Positions 53,037 through 62,522 of a stretch of DNA of 64,000 bases are shown here, piece after piece; the first letter of the stretch is position 1; each line of letters starts with the position of its first letter. The stretch spans positions 2,533,001-2,597,000 of the forward strand of contig NZ_CP073721.1 in NCBI RefSeq assembly GCF_025264685.1. Direction: 5' to 3'. The translations under genes and the position numbers were made by a program. The notes beneath the pieces are model-generated. The model searched no databases. It was not told the origin of the DNA and saw nothing but the letters and a program-made list of their open reading frames with translations. The stretch is from Dactylosporangium roseum. GTDB lineage: Bacteria > Actinomycetota > Actinomycetes > Mycobacteriales > Micromonosporaceae.

Positions 53037-54680
53037 TTGCCCGCGCGTCGTTCTGATCACCTTCGGTCAGGATTGATCCATTTGTCACGCAGACCCTTGT
53101 CGGCTCCGCTCGCCGTCGCCGCCGTGTCGGTGACCGCCGTCGTCGGACTGGACAGCTCCGGGCTGCTGAGCCCCTGGTGGTCGCTGTTCGTCGACGACGC
53201 CGCGCAGTTCTGCGCCGCGCTCGCCGCGACCCTCGCCTGCTGGATCACCGCCGCCCGGCATTCCGGCGCGCAACGGCGGTGGCGGCTGTGGATGGGCGCC
53301 GGGACGTGCGGCTGGCTGTTCGGGCAGTTCGTCTGGTCCTGGTGCCAACTGTTCCGCGACGTCGGGCTGCCGTCCCCCTCGCTCGCGGACGTCGGATACC
53401 TGACCCTGCCGGTGTTCGCGCTCGTGGCGATCATCGCCTTGGCCGCCGACCGGCCCGGGCAGGGTGCGCCGCGGCGCCGGACGGAATGGCTGGTGATGGT
53501 CCTCGACGGGCTCATCGTCGTGGGCGCGTTGTTCGTGCTCACGTGGGCCACCACGCTCGGACCGGTGGTGCGGGCCGGTGCGGCCACCCCGCTCGCCTAT
53601 CTGATCGCGATCGCCTACCCGGTCACCGATCTGCTGCTGGCCGTCATCATCATCCTGCTCGTCGCGGCCGTGTCGACGGACCGGTTGCAGCTCATCGTCC
53701 TCGGCGCCGGGCTGCTCTGCCTGACGGTCTCGGACAGTGTCTTCGCGTTTCGGGTGGCAGCCGGCGCGCAGAGCATGCCGCCGCTGGCCAACGCCGGGTT
53801 CATCGCCGGGCACGCGCTCGTCGCGGTCGCCGCGCTGACCCCGGCCCCGACCCGGGAGACGCCGCGCTGGGCGGTGCGCCCGCACGCCCGCTGGGGTCAC
53901 CTGTTGCTGCCGTACGTGCCGGTCGCCGGCACGGGCGTGCTGTTGATCGTGCAACTCGTGCGGGGCATCCCGATGGACGACGTCGAGATCGTCGTCGTGA
54001 CCGTCGTCATCTCGCTGCTGATCATCCGCCAGGCGATCACGCTCGTACAGAGCGCCGGCCTCGTCGCGTCGAGGGCCCGGCTCGTGCTCGCCACCGACCA
54101 GACCCGCCGGCAGCTCGAGCGTGACCTGCACGACGGCGTCCAGCAGCGACTCATCTCGCTGGGGCTGGACATCCGCCGGGCCGAGGCGAACGTGCCGCCG
54201 GAGCTGACGCAGCTTCGGCAGCAGCTTTCCGCCGTCGTGGCCGGGTTGAGCGGCACGGTCAACGACGTGCGGGAGCTCTCCCGCGGCGTGCACCCGGCGA
54301 TCCTCACCGAGGGCGGTCTGCGACCCGCGCTGCGCACGCTGGCCCGCCGCTCCGCCGTCCCGGTGGACCTCGACGTGCGGGTGGACGGCCGGCAGCCGGA
54401 ACCGGTCGAGGTCGCGGCCTACTACGTGGTGGCGGAGGCGCTGACGAACGCCACCAAGTACGCCCAGGCCACGCTCGTCCACGTCTGCGTTCAGGTCCGG
54501 GGCAGGAACCTGTACCTGACGGTGCGCGACGACGGCATCGGTGGCGCGGACCCGGAGCGCGGCACAGGTCTCATCGGACTGAGCGACCGCGTCGAAGCGC
54601 TGGGCGGCACGCTGACCGTCGAGAGCCCGGCCGGCCAGGGCACCCGCCTGGAGGCCGAGATCCCGCTCGACCAGCGGTGA
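53037..54680 (+). CDS. Orphan NarL-type sensor histidine kinase
   Basis: 547 residues if TTG 53037 is used; TTG 53073 or 53082 are alternatives and no start has a good ribosome site. About eight hydrophobic segments occupy residues 20-330. The HisKA_3 dimerisation box has ERDLHDGVQQRL (phospho-acceptor His365), followed by the ATPase domain with EALTNATKYA (N-box), DDGIGG (G1) and GLSDRVEALGG. It phosphorylates a response regulator of the LuxR type, but none is encoded next to it. The membrane sensor resembles multi-pass sensors of unknown ligand. Confidence 0.85.
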   Translation: MPARRSDHLRSGLIHLSRRPLSAPLAVAAVSVTAVVGLDSSGLLSPWWSLFVDDAAQFCAALAATLACWITAARHSGAQRRWRLWMGAGTCGWLFGQFVWSWCQLFRDVGLPSPSLADVGYLTLPVFALVAIIALAADRPGQGAPRRRTEWLVMVLDGLIVVGALFVLTWATTLGPVVRAGAATPLAYLIAIAYPVTDLLLAVIIILLVAAVSTDRLQLIVLGAGLLCLTVSDSVFAFRVAAGAQSMPPLANAGFIAGHALVAVAALTPAPTRETPRWAVRPHARWGHLLLPYVPVAGTGVLLIVQLVRGIPMDDVEIVVVTVVISLLIIRQAITLVQSAGLVASRARLVLATDQTRRQLERDLHDGVQQRLISLGLDIRRAEANVPPELTQLRQQLSAVVAGLSGTVNDVRELSRGVHPAILTEGGLRPALRTLARRSAVPVDLDVRVDGRQPEPVEVAAYYVVAEALTNATKYAQATLVHVCVQVRGRNLYLTVRDDGIGGADPERGTGLIGLSDRVEALGGTLTVESPAGQGTRLEAEIPLDQR

Positions 54681-55152
54681 CCAGATCGCGACAGCGGGCC
54701 CGGCGGCACCGGATCCCGTCGATCGGCGGGCTTGGCCTGGCGGCGCGTCCAGGCGGAGCTGCCGTCGCGACAGGCCCCGCCGGAAGAGCCGCGAGCACCG
54801 GAGTGAGGACCGTAGGCCGGAGCAATCTGTGGGTTTCGTTAAGTGTCGCTTAGAACCCGCATCCGGCAGTACCGCCGCCGAGATGTTCCCGTTATGTTGG
54901 GCTCGCCTGCCGGATGTCGTCACCCAGCGGGGTGACCCGGACAGGCGCCGCTGAGTCGGCGGTCCCGCGTCCCGGTAACGGGTGGCGGGCGGCCGAGCCG
55001 GGGACCCACCTGGGCGAGTGATCGTCCCGGGGCGAATCCGTGGCGCGGCGCCGGCACCCGTGCCGGCGCGTGTGACCGCCACGGTAGGGCGCTTTCTTCT
55101 CGCCCGAGCCCGTCAGCTCACCCGGTAGGCGGTCCGGAAGAAGGAACCCACC
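54681..55152. other. Leader region of the NlpC/P60 gene
   Basis: The second half is the c-di-AMP riboswitch. TATGTT at 54893-54898 is a possible -10 for the leader transcript. The first part shows nothing else. Confidence 0.5.
54945..55140 (+). ncRNA. c-di-AMP riboswitch (ydaO-yuaA class)
   Basis: The leader carries the conserved landmarks of actinobacterial ydaO elements in order: CCGCTGAGTCGGCG, GGGGACCCACCTGGGCGAG, then GGCGAATCCG, GTAGGGCGCTTTCTTCTCGC, CCGAGCCCGTCAGCTCACCC and GGTAGGCGG. It lies directly upstream of an NlpC/P60 cell-wall hydrolase, the classical actinobacterial target. c-di-AMP binding normally shuts off expression. Boundaries are approximate. Confidence 0.85.
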
Positions 55153-56133
55153 GTGTTCAACGGACGAACGCTCCTGCGTTCCCTGCTGGTCGGGGCTACC
55201 GTGGCGGTGGTCGTGGCGCCCGCCTGCGCCGCGCACGCCGACCCGACGGCGGCCGAGATCCAGGCCCAGATCGACGACGGCAACCGCAAGGTCGAGCTCG
55301 TCGTCGAGCAGTACAACAAGGTCAACGGCGACCTCGCCGCGACGCAGACGGCGCTGGCCGACCTCGACGCGAAGCTGCGCCCGCTCCAGGCGAAGATGGA
55401 GGCCGCCCAGGTCAACGTCGAGCAGGTCGCGGTGTCCGCCTACAAGACCGGCAGCAACCTGCGGACGCTGTCCGTGGTGCTCGGTGCCGACTCGTCGGAC
55501 CGCTTCGTCGACCAGCTCGGCACCCTCCGGCAGATCTCGCACAACCAGCGGGCCGAGCTCGACGGGTTCAAGACCGCGAAGCACGTCTACGACGCCGAAA
55601 GGCAGCGGCTCGACGGCCTGCTCGCGGCCCAGCAGGCGCAGAAGACCGAGCTGGAGACCCGCCGCAAGCAGATCGAGGCCGACATCGCCCGGCTGGACGC
55701 GTTGCAGGACAAGGTCAACGCCGCCACCGCGGCCGCCGCGCAGAAGCCGCCCGCCGCGAGCCCGCCCGCCACGAAGCCGCCCGCGGTGTCCGGCGCCGCC
55801 GGCAAGGCGGTGAGCTACGCATGGGCACAGTTGGGCAAGAAGTACGTCTGGGGTACCGCCGGCCCGAACACGTTCGACTGCTCGGGCTTGACGATGATGG
55901 CCTGGAAGGCGGCCGGGGTGACGCTGCCGCACAACGCCGCCCAGCAGTGGCAGAAGGTCCGCCACATCAACCGCAGCCAGCTCGTCCCCGGTGACCTGGT
56001 CTTCTACAACGGCCTCGGGCATGTCGGCATCTACATCGGCAACAACCAGATCATCCACGCTCCGAACAGCCGCACCGTGGTCAAGGTCGCCCCGATCGAC
56101 GTCGATCCGCTGTACGGTTACGGCCGACCGTGA
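55153..56133 (+). CDS. Secreted NlpC/P60 endopeptidase with coiled-coil domain
   Basis: 326 residues. GTG 55153 follows AAGGAA. Signal peptide to about residue 29 (AAHA-D). A coiled coil occupies 33-195, a proline-rich hinge 198-212 and the NlpC/P60 domain the last 110 residues: Cys243 (FDCSGL), His290 (GHVGIYIG) and His302 (IIHAP) form the catalytic set. It is an RipA/RpfA-context type peptidoglycan D,L-endopeptidase used in growth and separation. Control by the c-di-AMP riboswitch links it to osmotic and wall stress. Confidence 0.93.
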   Translation: MFNGRTLLRSLLVGATVAVVVAPACAAHADPTAAEIQAQIDDGNRKVELVVEQYNKVNGDLAATQTALADLDAKLRPLQAKMEAAQVNVEQVAVSAYKTGSNLRTLSVVLGADSSDRFVDQLGTLRQISHNQRAELDGFKTAKHVYDAERQRLDGLLAAQQAQKTELETRRKQIEADIARLDALQDKVNAATAAAAQKPPAASPPATKPPAVSGAAGKAVSYAWAQLGKKYVWGTAGPNTFDCSGLTMMAWKAAGVTLPHNAAQQWQKVRHINRSQLVPGDLVFYNGLGHVGIYIGNNQIIHAPNSRTVVKVAPIDVDPLYGYGRP

Positions 56134-56313
56134 CGAGCGAGGGGCGGCCCGGCGGCCGGGGTCACGGACGTGCGGCGAGGCGGTCGAGCCGTGCGGTCGT
56201 CCGGCAACCCCGGTGTCGCGTTACGGGACGGTGACGCACAGTCGTGCGGGTGGTCTCTGTCGATCGTGGTCGCTACTGGACCCGGGGCGCGCTCCGGCCC
56301 GGGCAAACAACTC

Positions 56314-56369
56314 CATGATCATGGGAAAGGTCTGGCTGCCCCGACAGCCGGACCTTTCCCATGATCATG
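56314..56369. terminator. Bidirectional terminator with a 25-bp stem
   Basis: The arm starting CATGATCATGGGAAAGGTC at 56314 pairs with 56345-56369 over 25 positions, with one G-U-type mismatch and a CCCCGA loop, between convergent genes. Confidence 0.9.
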
Positions 56370-56429
56370 AGATCGAGCGGCACGGCGGCGGATTGCGCCG
56401 GTCAGCGGACCGGTCGGCGAGCGTCGGCC

Positions 56430-58583
56430 TCAGGGGCTCGTGAGGATGACGAGTCGCTGGGTCGCCCGGGTCATCGCGACATACCGGTCGACCGCGCCTT
56501 CGATGCCGTTGCCGAACTTCTCGAGGTCGACGAGGACGACCAGGTCGAACTCGAGCCCCTTGGCCAGTTCCGGGGCCAGGGACCGGACGCGGGACGTCGC
56601 CCGGAACGTGGGATCGCCGATGACGCAGGCGATTCCGTCGGCGTGCGCGGTGAGCCAGGTGTCCAGGATCGACCCCAGCTCCGAAGCGGATCCGTGCAGG
56701 ACCGGAACATCGCTTGTACGCACGGAGGTCGGCACGTTGGCGTCCGGCAGCACGGCCCGGATGACGGGCTCGGCTTCCGCCATGACCGTGTCCGGCGTCC
56801 GGTAATTGATGGTGAGGGAGGCCACGTCGATCCTGTCGAGCCCGATCCGCCCGAGCCGTTCCTGCCACGACTCGGTGAAGCCGTGCCGGGCCTGGGCGCG
56901 GTCGCCGACGATGGTGAAGCTGCGTGACGGGCAGCGCCGCAGCAGCATCTGCCACTCCGCGTCGGTCAGCTCCTGAGCCTCGTCCACGATGATGTGCGCG
57001 AACGGGCCGGCCAGCCGGTCGGGCTCGGCGCCGGGCAGCGCGGTCTCGTCGATCAGGGCGTCGTGGAAGTCCTCGCCACGGAGCATCGTCACCAGGCCTG
57101 TGCCGTATTCGTCGTCGGCGACCTCGATCAGGCTGTCCACGACCCTGGTCATGCGCTCGCGTTCGGCGGCGACAGCGGCGTCGTGCCGGCGCCGGCGCCG
57201 TGCCGCCTCCGGGTCGCCGAGCCGCTGCCGCGCCGCGTCCAGCATCGGCAGGTCGGACACCGTCCACGCCTGGGCGTCGTCGCGTCGCAGCCGCCGGACG
57301 TCGTCGGTGCTGAGCCAGGGAGCGCACCTGCGCAGGTATGCGGGCACCGACCACAGGTCTCCGACGAGGTCGGCCGCTTCGAGCAGCGGCCAGGCGCGGT
57401 TGAACGTCGTGAGCAACTCCCTGTTCCGCGACAGTGACCGGCGCAGCAGGTCATCCGGTTCGTCGCCGGCGTACTTGTCCATCAGGATCGTGAGCAGCTC
57501 CTCCCAGACCTGGTCACGTGCCTCGTTGTGCGGGGTGCCGGGCCCCGCTGCCTGGAACGCGTCGGCCCAGTCGTCGGCGCTCAGCGAGATGTCGGACTCC
57601 TGGGTCGTGACCGTCATCCCCTTGGCGGGCGGTTCCTCGTAGAACCTGACGGCCGCCTCGATCGCCGTCACCAGGCCGGCGGACGACTTCAGGCGGGACA
57701 CCTCCGGGTCGGCCTCGACGGTCGCCGCGGCTCCCTCGGCGACGAGGTCCCGCAGGGTGCAGGTCTGCACGCCCTCCTCGCCGAGACTGGGCAGGACGTC
57801 GGCGATGTACGCCAGGTAGGGCTGGTGCGGACCGACGAACAGCACGCCGCCCCGGCGGTGATCGAGCCGTGGGTCGGAGTAGAGGAGGTAGGCGGCGCGG
57901 TGCAGCGCGACGACGGTCTTGCCCGTGCCCGGGCCGCCGTCGACGACGAGCGTGCCGCGGGATCCCGCGCGGATGATGGCGTCCTGGTCGGCCTGGATGG
58001 TGCCGAGGACGTCACGCATCCGGCCCGACCGGCTACCGCCGAGGCTGGCGATGAAGGCGGACTGGTCGTCGAGCGCGGCGTGCCCCTCGAACCCCTCCGC
58101 GGTGAACACCTCGTCCCAGTAGTCGCCGATCCGGCCACGGGTCCAGCGGTACCTGCGCCGGCTCGCCAGACCCATCGGGTTGGCGTGGGTAGCGCCGAAG
58201 AACGGTTCGGCGGCGGGGGAGCGCCAGTCGAGCAACAGCCGTCGACCCGTGCTGTCCGTGAGGCCGAGCCGTCCGATGTACACGGGCTCGGGGTCGTCCG
58301 CGCTGACGATGTGGCCGAGGCACAGGTCCAGGCCGAAGCGGCGCAGCGTGCGCAGGCGAGCGGTCAGCCGGTGGACCTCCAGGTCCCGGTCCATCGCCGC
58401 CTGGCCTATGCCGCCGTCCGCCTTGCGCGCGGTGTCGAGGCGGCCGGACAGGTCGGCGATCGTCTGTCCGAGGCTCTCCGCGATCGCCGCGAAGTGCTGC
58501 TCGTCCCGGGCGATCAGCTTCGGGTCGGCCTTGGCGCAGAGGTGGTCGGGAAGGTCAAACGCGCTGGTGGTCAGCGGGTTCAC
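56430..58583 (-). CDS. helR: HelR-type RNA polymerase-associated helicase-like ATPase
   Basis: 717 residues. UvrD-like family without accessory DNA-unwinding domains: an N-terminal coiled coil (about 25-85), Walker A GGPGTGKT (216-223), DEAQELTDAEW as Walker B, QA-rich GDRAQARHGF, and YVAMTRATQRLVIL as motif VI. HelD/HelR proteins enter RNA polymerase and free stalled complexes; actinobacterial HelR displaces rifamycins and gives tolerance. The choice of HelR over HelD rests on the upstream rifamycin-associated element and exporter. GTG 58583 has GGAG upstream. It lies 91 nt behind the MFS gene, probably in one transcript. Confidence 0.85.
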   Translation of the reverse strand: MNPLTTSAFDLPDHLCAKADPKLIARDEQHFAAIAESLGQTIADLSGRLDTARKADGGIGQAAMDRDLEVHRLTARLRTLRRFGLDLCLGHIVSADDPEPVYIGRLGLTDSTGRRLLLDWRSPAAEPFFGATHANPMGLASRRRYRWTRGRIGDYWDEVFTAEGFEGHAALDDQSAFIASLGGSRSGRMRDVLGTIQADQDAIIRAGSRGTLVVDGGPGTGKTVVALHRAAYLLYSDPRLDHRRGGVLFVGPHQPYLAYIADVLPSLGEEGVQTCTLRDLVAEGAAATVEADPEVSRLKSSAGLVTAIEAAVRFYEEPPAKGMTVTTQESDISLSADDWADAFQAAGPGTPHNEARDQVWEELLTILMDKYAGDEPDDLLRRSLSRNRELLTTFNRAWPLLEAADLVGDLWSVPAYLRRCAPWLSTDDVRRLRRDDAQAWTVSDLPMLDAARQRLGDPEAARRRRRHDAAVAAERERMTRVVDSLIEVADDEYGTGLVTMLRGEDFHDALIDETALPGAEPDRLAGPFAHIIVDEAQELTDAEWQMLLRRCPSRSFTIVGDRAQARHGFTESWQERLGRIGLDRIDVASLTINYRTPDTVMAEAEPVIRAVLPDANVPTSVRTSDVPVLHGSASELGSILDTWLTAHADGIACVIGDPTFRATSRVRSLAPELAKGLEFDLVVLVDLEKFGNGIEGAVDRYVAMTRATQRLVILTSP

Positions 58584-58674
58584 GGCATGAGCTCCGATCT
58601 GGATCGCTTGCGATGGAGAATGAGAGCGCGGCGGCCCCCGCGCATGGACAGCCTCGGTTGGCCGCCCGCGCGAC

Positions 58675-60306
58675 TCAGTGCGGTGCCGCCGCCTCCCGCG
58701 CGCGGCGCTCGTCGCCGGTGAGGGTGGACAGCGGCTTCTCCTGGATGAAGACCACCGCGAGCACGGCGAGGAACGCGATCGGCGCGGCCACCAGGAACAG
58801 GTCCGCGGTCGCCGTGCCGTAGACGTCGCGGATCACGGCGAGGACCGGCGCGGGCAGCGTCTTGAGGTCGGGCACCTTCGCGCTGCCGTCCCCGGTCCCC
58901 GTCGCACCGAAGTGGTCGACGAAGAGCGAGGTCACCCTGTTGGTGAGCACCGCGCCCAGCGCACTGACCCCGATCGCGCCGCCCATGCTGCGGAAGAAGG
59001 TGAGTGCCGAGGTGGCCGCGCCCAGCTCGGCGGCGGGCACGTCGTTCTGCGCGGCGAGCACGAGGTTCTGCATGAGCATGCCGACCCCGATCCCGAGCAC
59101 CGCCATGTACACCGCCAGCAGCACCGCGCCGGTCGTCGCGTCGATCGTGCTGAGCATCAGGAACCCGCCGGTCATCACGATCGAGCCCACCACCAGGTAG
59201 GCCTTCCAGCGCCCGAACCGCGTGATGAGTTGTCCGGCGACCGTCGAGGACACCAGCACACCGAAGATCATCGGCAGGCTCATCAGACCGGCCACCGTCG
59301 GGGACTTGCCGAGGGCTATCTGGAAGTACTGCGACAGGAACACCGTGCCGCCGAACATCGCCACGCCGACCAGCGTGCTGGCCACCACGGCCAGCGTGAC
59401 CGTGCGGTTGCGGAAGATGGCGAGCGGGATGATCGGGTCCGCGGCCCGCGACTCGGTCCACACCGCGAGCGCGAGCAGGAGCGCGCCACCGCTGACGAAC
59501 GCCGCGGTCTGCCACGAGCCCCAGGCGAAGTGGTGACCGGCCAGGCTGGACCAGATCAGCAGCGTGCAGACGCCGGCCATGATCAGCAGCGCCCCTGGCC
59601 AGTCGACCTTCACGGGCCGGCGGACGACCGGCAGGTGCAGCGTCTTCTGCAGCAGGGCGACCGCGGCCACCGTGAACGGGATGCCGATGAAGAAGCACCA
59701 GCGCCAGCCCAGCCACGAGGTGTCCACCAGCACGCCACCGATCAGCGGGCCGGCGATCGTGGCCACGCCGAACACCGCGCCGAAGACGCCGGAATAGCGG
59801 CCCAGCTCGCGCGGCGGGATCATCGCGGCCATCACGATCATCGCGAGCGCGCCCATGCCGCCGGCGCCCACGCCCTGCGCGATGCGGCTGACCAGCAGCA
59901 CAGTGACGTTCGGCGCGGAGCCGGCGATCAGCGAGCCGACGGCGAACAGGCTCAGCGAGAGCTGGATGAGCAGCTTCTTGCTGTAGAGGTCGGCCATCTT
60001 GCCCCAGAGGGGCACGGTCGCGGTCATCGACAGCAGTTCGGTGGTGACCACCCAGGTGTAGACCGACTGGGTGCCGCCGAGGTCGGCGATGATGCGCGGC
60101 AGCGCGTTGGAGACGATCGTCGAGGCAAGGATCGTGACGAACACGCCGAGCATGAGGCCGGACAGCGCCTGGATCACCTCGGCGTGCGACATCCGCCCGG
60201 ACTGCTCGGCCGCCGCTGTGGCCACGGGCGCGCCGGCTCCGGCCCGGTCGTCCGGAGCGATCGCCGCCGGCGTCCCGGCCACGCCCGGCTCGGGTTGAAC
60301 GGTCAT
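58675..60306 (-). CDS. DHA2-family MFS drug exporter
   Basis: 543 residues. ATG 60306 follows AAGGAG. Fourteen membrane segments with the DHA2 motifs: YTWVVTTELLSMTATVPLWG, GKMADLYSKK (motif A), RIAQGVGAGGMGAL (motif B) and GPLIGGVLVDTSWLGWRWCF (motif C). It is a proton-driven multidrug antiporter. With HelR downstream and a rifamycin-associated element upstream, rifamycin-type export is the likeliest job; the substrate is inference. Confidence 0.9.
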   Translation of the reverse strand: MTVQPEPGVAGTPAAIAPDDRAGAGAPVATAAAEQSGRMSHAEVIQALSGLMLGVFVTILASTIVSNALPRIIADLGGTQSVYTWVVTTELLSMTATVPLWGKMADLYSKKLLIQLSLSLFAVGSLIAGSAPNVTVLLVSRIAQGVGAGGMGALAMIVMAAMIPPRELGRYSGVFGAVFGVATIAGPLIGGVLVDTSWLGWRWCFFIGIPFTVAAVALLQKTLHLPVVRRPVKVDWPGALLIMAGVCTLLIWSSLAGHHFAWGSWQTAAFVSGGALLLALAVWTESRAADPIIPLAIFRNRTVTLAVVASTLVGVAMFGGTVFLSQYFQIALGKSPTVAGLMSLPMIFGVLVSSTVAGQLITRFGRWKAYLVVGSIVMTGGFLMLSTIDATTGAVLLAVYMAVLGIGVGMLMQNLVLAAQNDVPAAELGAATSALTFFRSMGGAIGVSALGAVLTNRVTSLFVDHFGATGTGDGSAKVPDLKTLPAPVLAVIRDVYGTATADLFLVAAPIAFLAVLAVVFIQEKPLSTLTGDERRAREAAAPH

Positions 60307-60741
60307 CAGATCTCCTTGGTGGTAGCGGTGGCCGCGACCTGGCCGCCGGCGAGCGGAACCCGCCCGTCGCGTCATTCGCGGCGCGGTGTGCGACGACCTG
60401 CGCTGATGCGTCGTCGCGGTCGGCGGACGTCGGGCGCCGTGTCGGACAGCGCCCGCGGCCAGGGCACCCGGGTCCCGCGGCATTCGGTCGCCGGCCATGT
60501 CCGGCGGGAACGGCGCGACAGCATGGCGAGCGGCCCGCGTCGGTCAGGATCGGGCAGTCCGGTCCCGGCGAGGTCGCGGACCGCCCGGCTCGCTCGCGAC
60601 CGAGACCACGGATCGACCGTCGCCGGGTCGTCCACGACCGACGCGACCGTGCGACCCGATCGTCGACAGCGACACAGGCATGTCGCGGCCCCCCATTTCC
60701 GCAGGTTCCAGCCCTCGGCCGACGATTCTGCGGCACGACCC

Positions 60742-60760
60742 GGGTCTTGCCGCAAGCCCC
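60742..60760 (-). promoter_or_regulatory. Rifamycin-associated element (RAE)-like palindrome
   Basis: On the minus strand GGGGCTTGCGGCAAGACCC, which differs at one position from the RAE core as I recall it (GGGGCTTGCGGCAAGGCCC). RAEs mark rifamycin-inducible resistance genes in actinobacteria. A TATA-rich stretch lies 7-20 nt on its upstream side for minus-strand transcription, so the element sits near the transcript start. Confidence 0.75.
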
Positions 60761-60997
60761 CCGGTCTGGTATAGATTTATAGTGGAAAGGAGTGGACATC
60801 CTCCTGTCTGCTTACTGATCGCCCGCCATGGATAGACAGCCCGCGGCTCGTTCGCGGTGACCAGTCCGGCGTGATTGTCCGGAGCCGGAGCGTTCGCATC
60901 GGCCCGCGAGATTTCGATTGCGCCGACCCGCCGGCCGCCGGGACCGACCCCGTTGCGAGCGCCCGAATAACCGCCTGTGGCGACGGCGGAACGTTAC

Positions 60998-61003
60998 TAG
61001 ACT
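60998..61003 (+). promoter_or_regulatory. -10 element of proS, leaderless arrangement
   Basis: TAGACT (TANNNT) ends 8 nt before ATG 61012, and no ribosome site precedes the ATG: the pattern of leaderless actinobacterial mRNAs. Confidence 0.55.
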
Positions 61004-61011
61004 TGGCGGTC

Positions 61012-62421
61012 ATGGCTCGCGTCCTCACTCCGCGTTCGGAGGACTTCCCCCGCTGGTATCAGGAACTGCTCGCCAAGGCGGAGCTGGCCGACAACGGGCC
61101 GGTGCGCGGCACCATGGTCATCCGACCGGCGGGGTATGCGATCTGGGAGCGCATGCAGTCCGAGATGGACGAGCGCATCAAGGCGGCCGGCGCGCAGAAC
61201 GCGTACTTCCCGCTGCTCATCCCCGAGAGCTACCTGCGGCGCGAGGCGCAACACGTCGAGGGCTTCTCGCCGGAGCTCGCCGTGGTGACACACGGCGGCG
61301 GCAAACCACTCGCCGAGCCCGTGGTCGTGCGGCCGACGAGCGAGACCGTCATCGGCGAGTACCTGGCGAAGTGGGTCAGCAGCTACCGTGACCTCCCGCT
61401 GCTGCTCAACCAGTGGGCCAACGTCGTGCGGTGGGAGCTGCGGCCGCGACTGCTCCTGCGCACGACCGAGTTCCTCTGGCAGGAGGGGCACACCGCCCAC
61501 GCCACGCAGGACGACGCCCGGCGGTATGCGCGCAGGATCCTCCACGACGTCTACGAGGACTTCATGCGCACCGTCCTCGCCATGCCGGTCGTCGCGGGGC
61601 GCAAGACCGCGCGGGAGCGGTTCGCCGGCGCCACGAACACGTACACGCTCGAAGGCATGATGGGCGACGGCAAGGCGCTGCAGATGGGCACCAGTCATGA
61701 GCTGGGCCAGAACTTCGCGAAGGCGTTCGACGTCGTCTTCTCCGGCCGGTCCGGCACGCGGGAACATGCCTGGACCACCTCCTGGGGCAGCTCGACCCGC
61801 ATGCTCGGCGGTCTGATCATGTGTCACGGCGACGACGCCGGCCTCCGCGTCCCGCCGCGCGCCGCGGCGACGCAGGCACTCGTCACGGTGGTCAAGGAAG
61901 GCGAAGGTGTACCGCGGGCGGCGGCGCGGCTCCGCGACGAGCTCGAGGCCGTGGGCGTCCGAGTGGCGCTCGACGACCGGGTGGACACCCCGTTCGGGCG
62001 GCGGGCGGTCGACGCCGAGCTCAAGGGCTTCCCGGTGCGGATCGAGGTCGGTCCGCGTGACCTCGCCGCGGGCAACGTGGTGCTCGTGCGGCGGTTCGAC
62101 GGCACCAAGACGTCCGTCAGGGTCGGCGCGATCGTCAAGACGGTGGTGGAGACGCTCGCGCTGGACCAGCAGGCGCTGTACGACGCGGCACTCGCCCGCC
62201 GGGACGCCGGCACGGTCGAGGTGAAGACGACCGACGACGCGATCGCCGCGGCGATCGCGGGCAAGTGGGCGCGGGTGCCGTGGTCCACCATGGGGGCCGA
62301 GGGCGAGACGAAGGCGAACGGGGAAGGGGTGACCATCCGCTGCCTGGTACGGCAGGACGGCACCGTCCCCGACGCCGAGGACGAACCGGGCCTCGTGGCA
62401 GTCGTCGCGCGAGCGTATTGA
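61012..62421 (+). CDS. proS: Prolyl-tRNA synthetase, archaeal/eukaryotic type
   Basis: 469 residues, the short ProS type 3 without the editing insertion domain of the bacterial form. Class II motifs: RPTSETVIGEYLAKW, FLWQEGHTAHAT (motif 2 loop) and LGGLIMCHGDDAGLRVPP (motif 3). The anticodon-binding domain and a C-terminal zinc-like domain follow (ends VARAY). It charges tRNA-Pro. The gene stands alone and seems leaderless. If the genome also has a bacterial-type proS, this copy may give inhibitor resistance; the window cannot show that. Confidence 0.93.
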   Translation: MARVLTPRSEDFPRWYQELLAKAELADNGPVRGTMVIRPAGYAIWERMQSEMDERIKAAGAQNAYFPLLIPESYLRREAQHVEGFSPELAVVTHGGGKPLAEPVVVRPTSETVIGEYLAKWVSSYRDLPLLLNQWANVVRWELRPRLLLRTTEFLWQEGHTAHATQDDARRYARRILHDVYEDFMRTVLAMPVVAGRKTARERFAGATNTYTLEGMMGDGKALQMGTSHELGQNFAKAFDVVFSGRSGTREHAWTTSWGSSTRMLGGLIMCHGDDAGLRVPPRAAATQALVTVVKEGEGVPRAAARLRDELEAVGVRVALDDRVDTPFGRRAVDAELKGFPVRIEVGPRDLAAGNVVLVRRFDGTKTSVRVGAIVKTVVETLALDQQALYDAALARRDAGTVEVKTTDDAIAAAIAGKWARVPWSTMGAEGETKANGEGVTIRCLVRQDGTVPDAEDEPGLVAVVARAY

Positions 62422-62509
62422 CGCCCCGGACCGGATCCAGGCGGCGGAGAACGCGGGGTTGTCGGACAGCGGTCAGGTCGTGTCGCTGGCGTTGGTTGAT
62501 CTGTGCACC

Positions 62510-62515
62510 TACGGT
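62510..62515 (+). promoter_or_regulatory. -10 element of the DUF4870 gene, leaderless arrangement
   Basis: TACGGT (TANNNT) 7 nt before ATG 62523, with no ribosome site. Confidence 0.45.
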
Positions 62516-62522
62516 GGCCCCC

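Larger units (their letters stand above)
60307..61011. other. Long divergent regulatory region
   Basis: Between the exporter (minus) and proS (plus). Contains the rifamycin-associated element at 60742-60760 beside an AT-rich stretch (60768-60782) and the proS -10 element near 61000. The 400 nt between the element and the exporter start contain no gene I can support, so the exporter mRNA may have a long leader. Confidence 0.5.
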
